A stretch of 14,076 nucleotides of DNA from an uncultured Blautia sp. (GTDB taxonomy: Bacteria > Bacillota > Clostridia > Lachnospirales > Lachnospiraceae). The notes beneath the pieces were generated by a model. The model was not told the DNA's origin. It searched no databases and saw nothing but the letters and a program-made list of their open reading frames with translations. Positions 12,729 to 14,076 of the stretch are shown here, piece by piece (position 1 is the first letter of the stretch; each line of letters begins with the position of its first letter). The position numbers and the translations under genes are program-made. The stretch spans positions 1 through 14,076 of the forward strand of contig NZ_CALFLA010000105.1 of the NCBI RefSeq assembly GCF_937880195.1. Direction: 5' to 3'.

Positions 12729-13973
12729 ATGTACGATACAAAACAAAAATGGTTTAAAGAAGCAAAATATGGGTTATTTATTCATTGGGGGTTATATTCT
12801 TTATTAGCAGGAGAGTATAAAGGAGAAAAAACAGATCATATAGCAGAGTGGATTATGAATTATCTCAATATTCCTGTAGAAGAATATCGTGAATTAGCAA
12901 AACAATTTAATCCTGATAGCTTTAATGCAGAAGAGATTGTTCGTAGAGCAAAAGAAGATTGGGGAATGAAGTATCTTGTATTTACATCAAAACATCATGA
13001 TGGATTTGCGATGTATCGTTCAAAGGCCAATTCGTATAATTCTGTGGATAGTTCACCATGTAAAAGGGATTTTGTAAAGGAATTGGCAGATGCATGTCAT
13101 AAATATGAGATGAAATTTGGATTATATTATTCTCAGGCGCAAGATTGGGATGATCCGAATGGGTTTATGAAAGGACGGGATAATTCCAATAAAGATTTCC
13201 AAAAATATTTGGACGAAAAATGTATACCTCAATTAAAAGAAATACTGACAAATTATAGTGAGATTGCATTACTTTGGTTTGACACTCCTATGGGTATAAC
13301 AGTAGAGCAAACTCAGCAGTTAATTGACTATGTTAAATCCATTCAGCCTAATTGTATTATCAGTGGGCGCGCAGGTAATCATATGGGAGATTATATGACA
13401 ACTGGAGACAATTATATACCAAAGCTGCCATATGAAGGAGACTGGGAAGTTCCGGCTACATTGAATGATACATGGGGATTTAATAAATACGATAATAACT
13501 GGAAGAATGCAGATAATATATTAAAATTATTATTAAAAATTAATAGTCGGGGAGGAAATTATTTACTTAATATTGGCCCGGATGGAAATGGAAATGTTCC
13601 GGAAGAAAGTGTCAAAATTCTTAATGAAGTTGGAAAGTATGTAAGAGAAAATAGTGAATCTATCTATGGTACAAAGAGAGTGGAAGGGTATCCATATGAA
13701 CTTCAGTGGGGGGATTTGACAACTAAGGATTACAAATTATATATGCATATTCTTCAACCTATGGTAAGGGTTGATGTGATGAATATCAGTAATCAGGTGA
13801 AACGAGTATATTTAGTAAGAGATGGAAGAGAATTGGAGTACGTTGTTGAAAAAAGCTGTGAAGGAGAGGGCTATATTGAAGTTGAAATTCCTGCAGACAT
13901 GCAGCAGGAAAAGAATTATGTTATAGGGATAGATCTGGTAGAAAAAGACTTGATTTTTGAAGATATCAGATAA
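12729..13973 (+). CDS. Alpha-L-fucosidase, GH29 family, cytoplasmic
   Basis: This 414-aa glycoside hydrolase removes alpha-L-fucose from glycans. GH29 landmarks are 'WFKEAKYGLFIHWGLYS' (8-24), 'MKYLVFTSKHHDGFAMY' (80-96), 'SVDSSPCKRDFVKELADAC' (105-123) and 'KFGLYYSQAQDW' (129-140). 'IALLWFDTP' holds the likely nucleophile Asp185. 'GDWEVPATLNDTWGF' (237-251; Glu240 is a candidate acid/base) and 'INSRGGNYLLNIGPDGNG' (271-288) follow, then a C-terminal beta-rich domain from about 320. There is no signal peptide, so it acts inside the cell on imported sugars. I start at ATG 12729: AGGTGG is 8 bases upstream, while a GTG start at 12717 would lie within that site. It follows the MalG-like gene by 17 bases and is the last gene of the operon. 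Confidence 0.93.
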   Translation: MYDTKQKWFKEAKYGLFIHWGLYSLLAGEYKGEKTDHIAEWIMNYLNIPVEEYRELAKQFNPDSFNAEEIVRRAKEDWGMKYLVFTSKHHDGFAMYRSKANSYNSVDSSPCKRDFVKELADACHKYEMKFGLYYSQAQDWDDPNGFMKGRDNSNKDFQKYLDEKCIPQLKEILTNYSEIALLWFDTPMGITVEQTQQLIDYVKSIQPNCIISGRAGNHMGDYMTTGDNYIPKLPYEGDWEVPATLNDTWGFNKYDNNWKNADNILKLLLKINSRGGNYLLNIGPDGNGNVPEESVKILNEVGKYVRENSESIYGTKRVEGYPYELQWGDLTTKDYKLYMHILQPMVRVDVMNISNQVKRVYLVRDGRELEYVVEKSCEGEGYIEVEIPADMQQEKNYVIGIDLVEKDLIFEDIR

Positions 13974-14000
13974 GCAGTATAAGTTTTTATTATGAAATAT

Positions 14001-14054
14001 GGCTGTCACATAATAGCATTAGATATATCTGATGCTTTGTGGGACGGCTGTTTT
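14001..14054 (+). terminator. Imperfect terminator after the fucosidase gene
   Basis: A long interrupted hairpin spans 14001-14049. The inner arms AGCATTAGAT (14015-14024) and ATCTGATGCT (14026-14035) pair with one T-G wobble, and outer segments pair GGCTGTC with GACGGC around small mismatches. TTTT follows at 14051-14054. The window then ends in an A/G-rich stretch with AAAGGA at 14070-14075 that may be the ribosome binding site of a further gene. Confidence 0.6.
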
Positions 14055-14076
14055 ACTGATAACTTGAAGAAAGGAA

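Noticed and set aside
1..14076. CRISPR array, tRNA or rRNA genes
   Set aside because: No regularly spaced repeats and no cloverleaf or rRNA-like sequence could be seen by reading both strands.

Overview
The window looks like chromosomal DNA from a low-GC, Gram-positive gut anaerobe, most likely a member of the Lachnospiraceae (Clostridia). This is inferred from strong AGGAGG-type ribosome binding sites, TTGACA/TATAAT-type promoters with 17-bp spacers, and the gene content: a stand-alone PduL phosphotransacylase, a MsmK/UgpC-type sugar ATPase, a GlpP antiterminator, and a CUT1 sugar transporter with a GH29 fucosidase. No RNA gene, CRISPR array or complete mobile element is visible. The part from about 6.6 kb to the end is visibly more AT-rich than the 1.2-5.5 kb part.

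Layout. (1) Positions 146-912: a promoter with an AT-rich dyad drives a small membrane protein (DUF3796-like) and a 68-aa XRE regulator. The following 326-bp gap has one strong hairpin that may be a terminator or the right end of a lost IS200/IS605 element. (2) Positions 1239-3215: a PucR/CdaR-type regulator (- strand) is divergent from pduL (+ strand), with clear promoters on both sides. A two-way terminator separates pduL from the next gene. (3) Positions 3228-5462 (- strand): a multi-sugar ABC ATPase (MsmK/UgpC) and a DUF89/ARMT1-family protein. (4) Positions 5492-7062: a decayed pair, an iron-dependent alcohol dehydrogenase (5' truncation and an internal amber codon) divergent from its MerR-type regulator (frameshift and ochre codon). 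The MerR-style 19-bp-spacer promoter and operator between them is still intact. (5) Positions 7069-9285: an attenuator-like hairpin precedes glpP (glycerol-3-phosphate-responsive antiterminator), followed by two tandem MgtC/SapB-family membrane proteins in one operon. (6) Positions 9337-14054: an operon for a sugar-binding protein, two CUT1 permeases and a cytoplasmic GH29 alpha-L-fucosidase, ending in an imperfect terminator.

How they may work together. The operon in (6) has no ATPase of its own, so the MsmK/UgpC ATPase in (3) is the natural candidate to energise it. Imported fucosylated glycans would be cut inside the cell by the fucosidase. Acetyl-CoA or propionyl-CoA made downstream could go to acyl-phosphate through PduL; loss of the alcohol dehydrogenase would remove one alternative electron sink. 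These links are inference.

The observations most worth following are the glpP-mgtC-mgtC operon with a terminator just before an antiterminator gene, the lack of a lipobox cysteine in the solute-binding protein, the step-by-step decay of the adh/merR pair, and a perfect 14-bp inverted repeat between the binding-protein and permease genes. I did not find a convincing wholly new system; the glpP-mgtC arrangement is the closest candidate.
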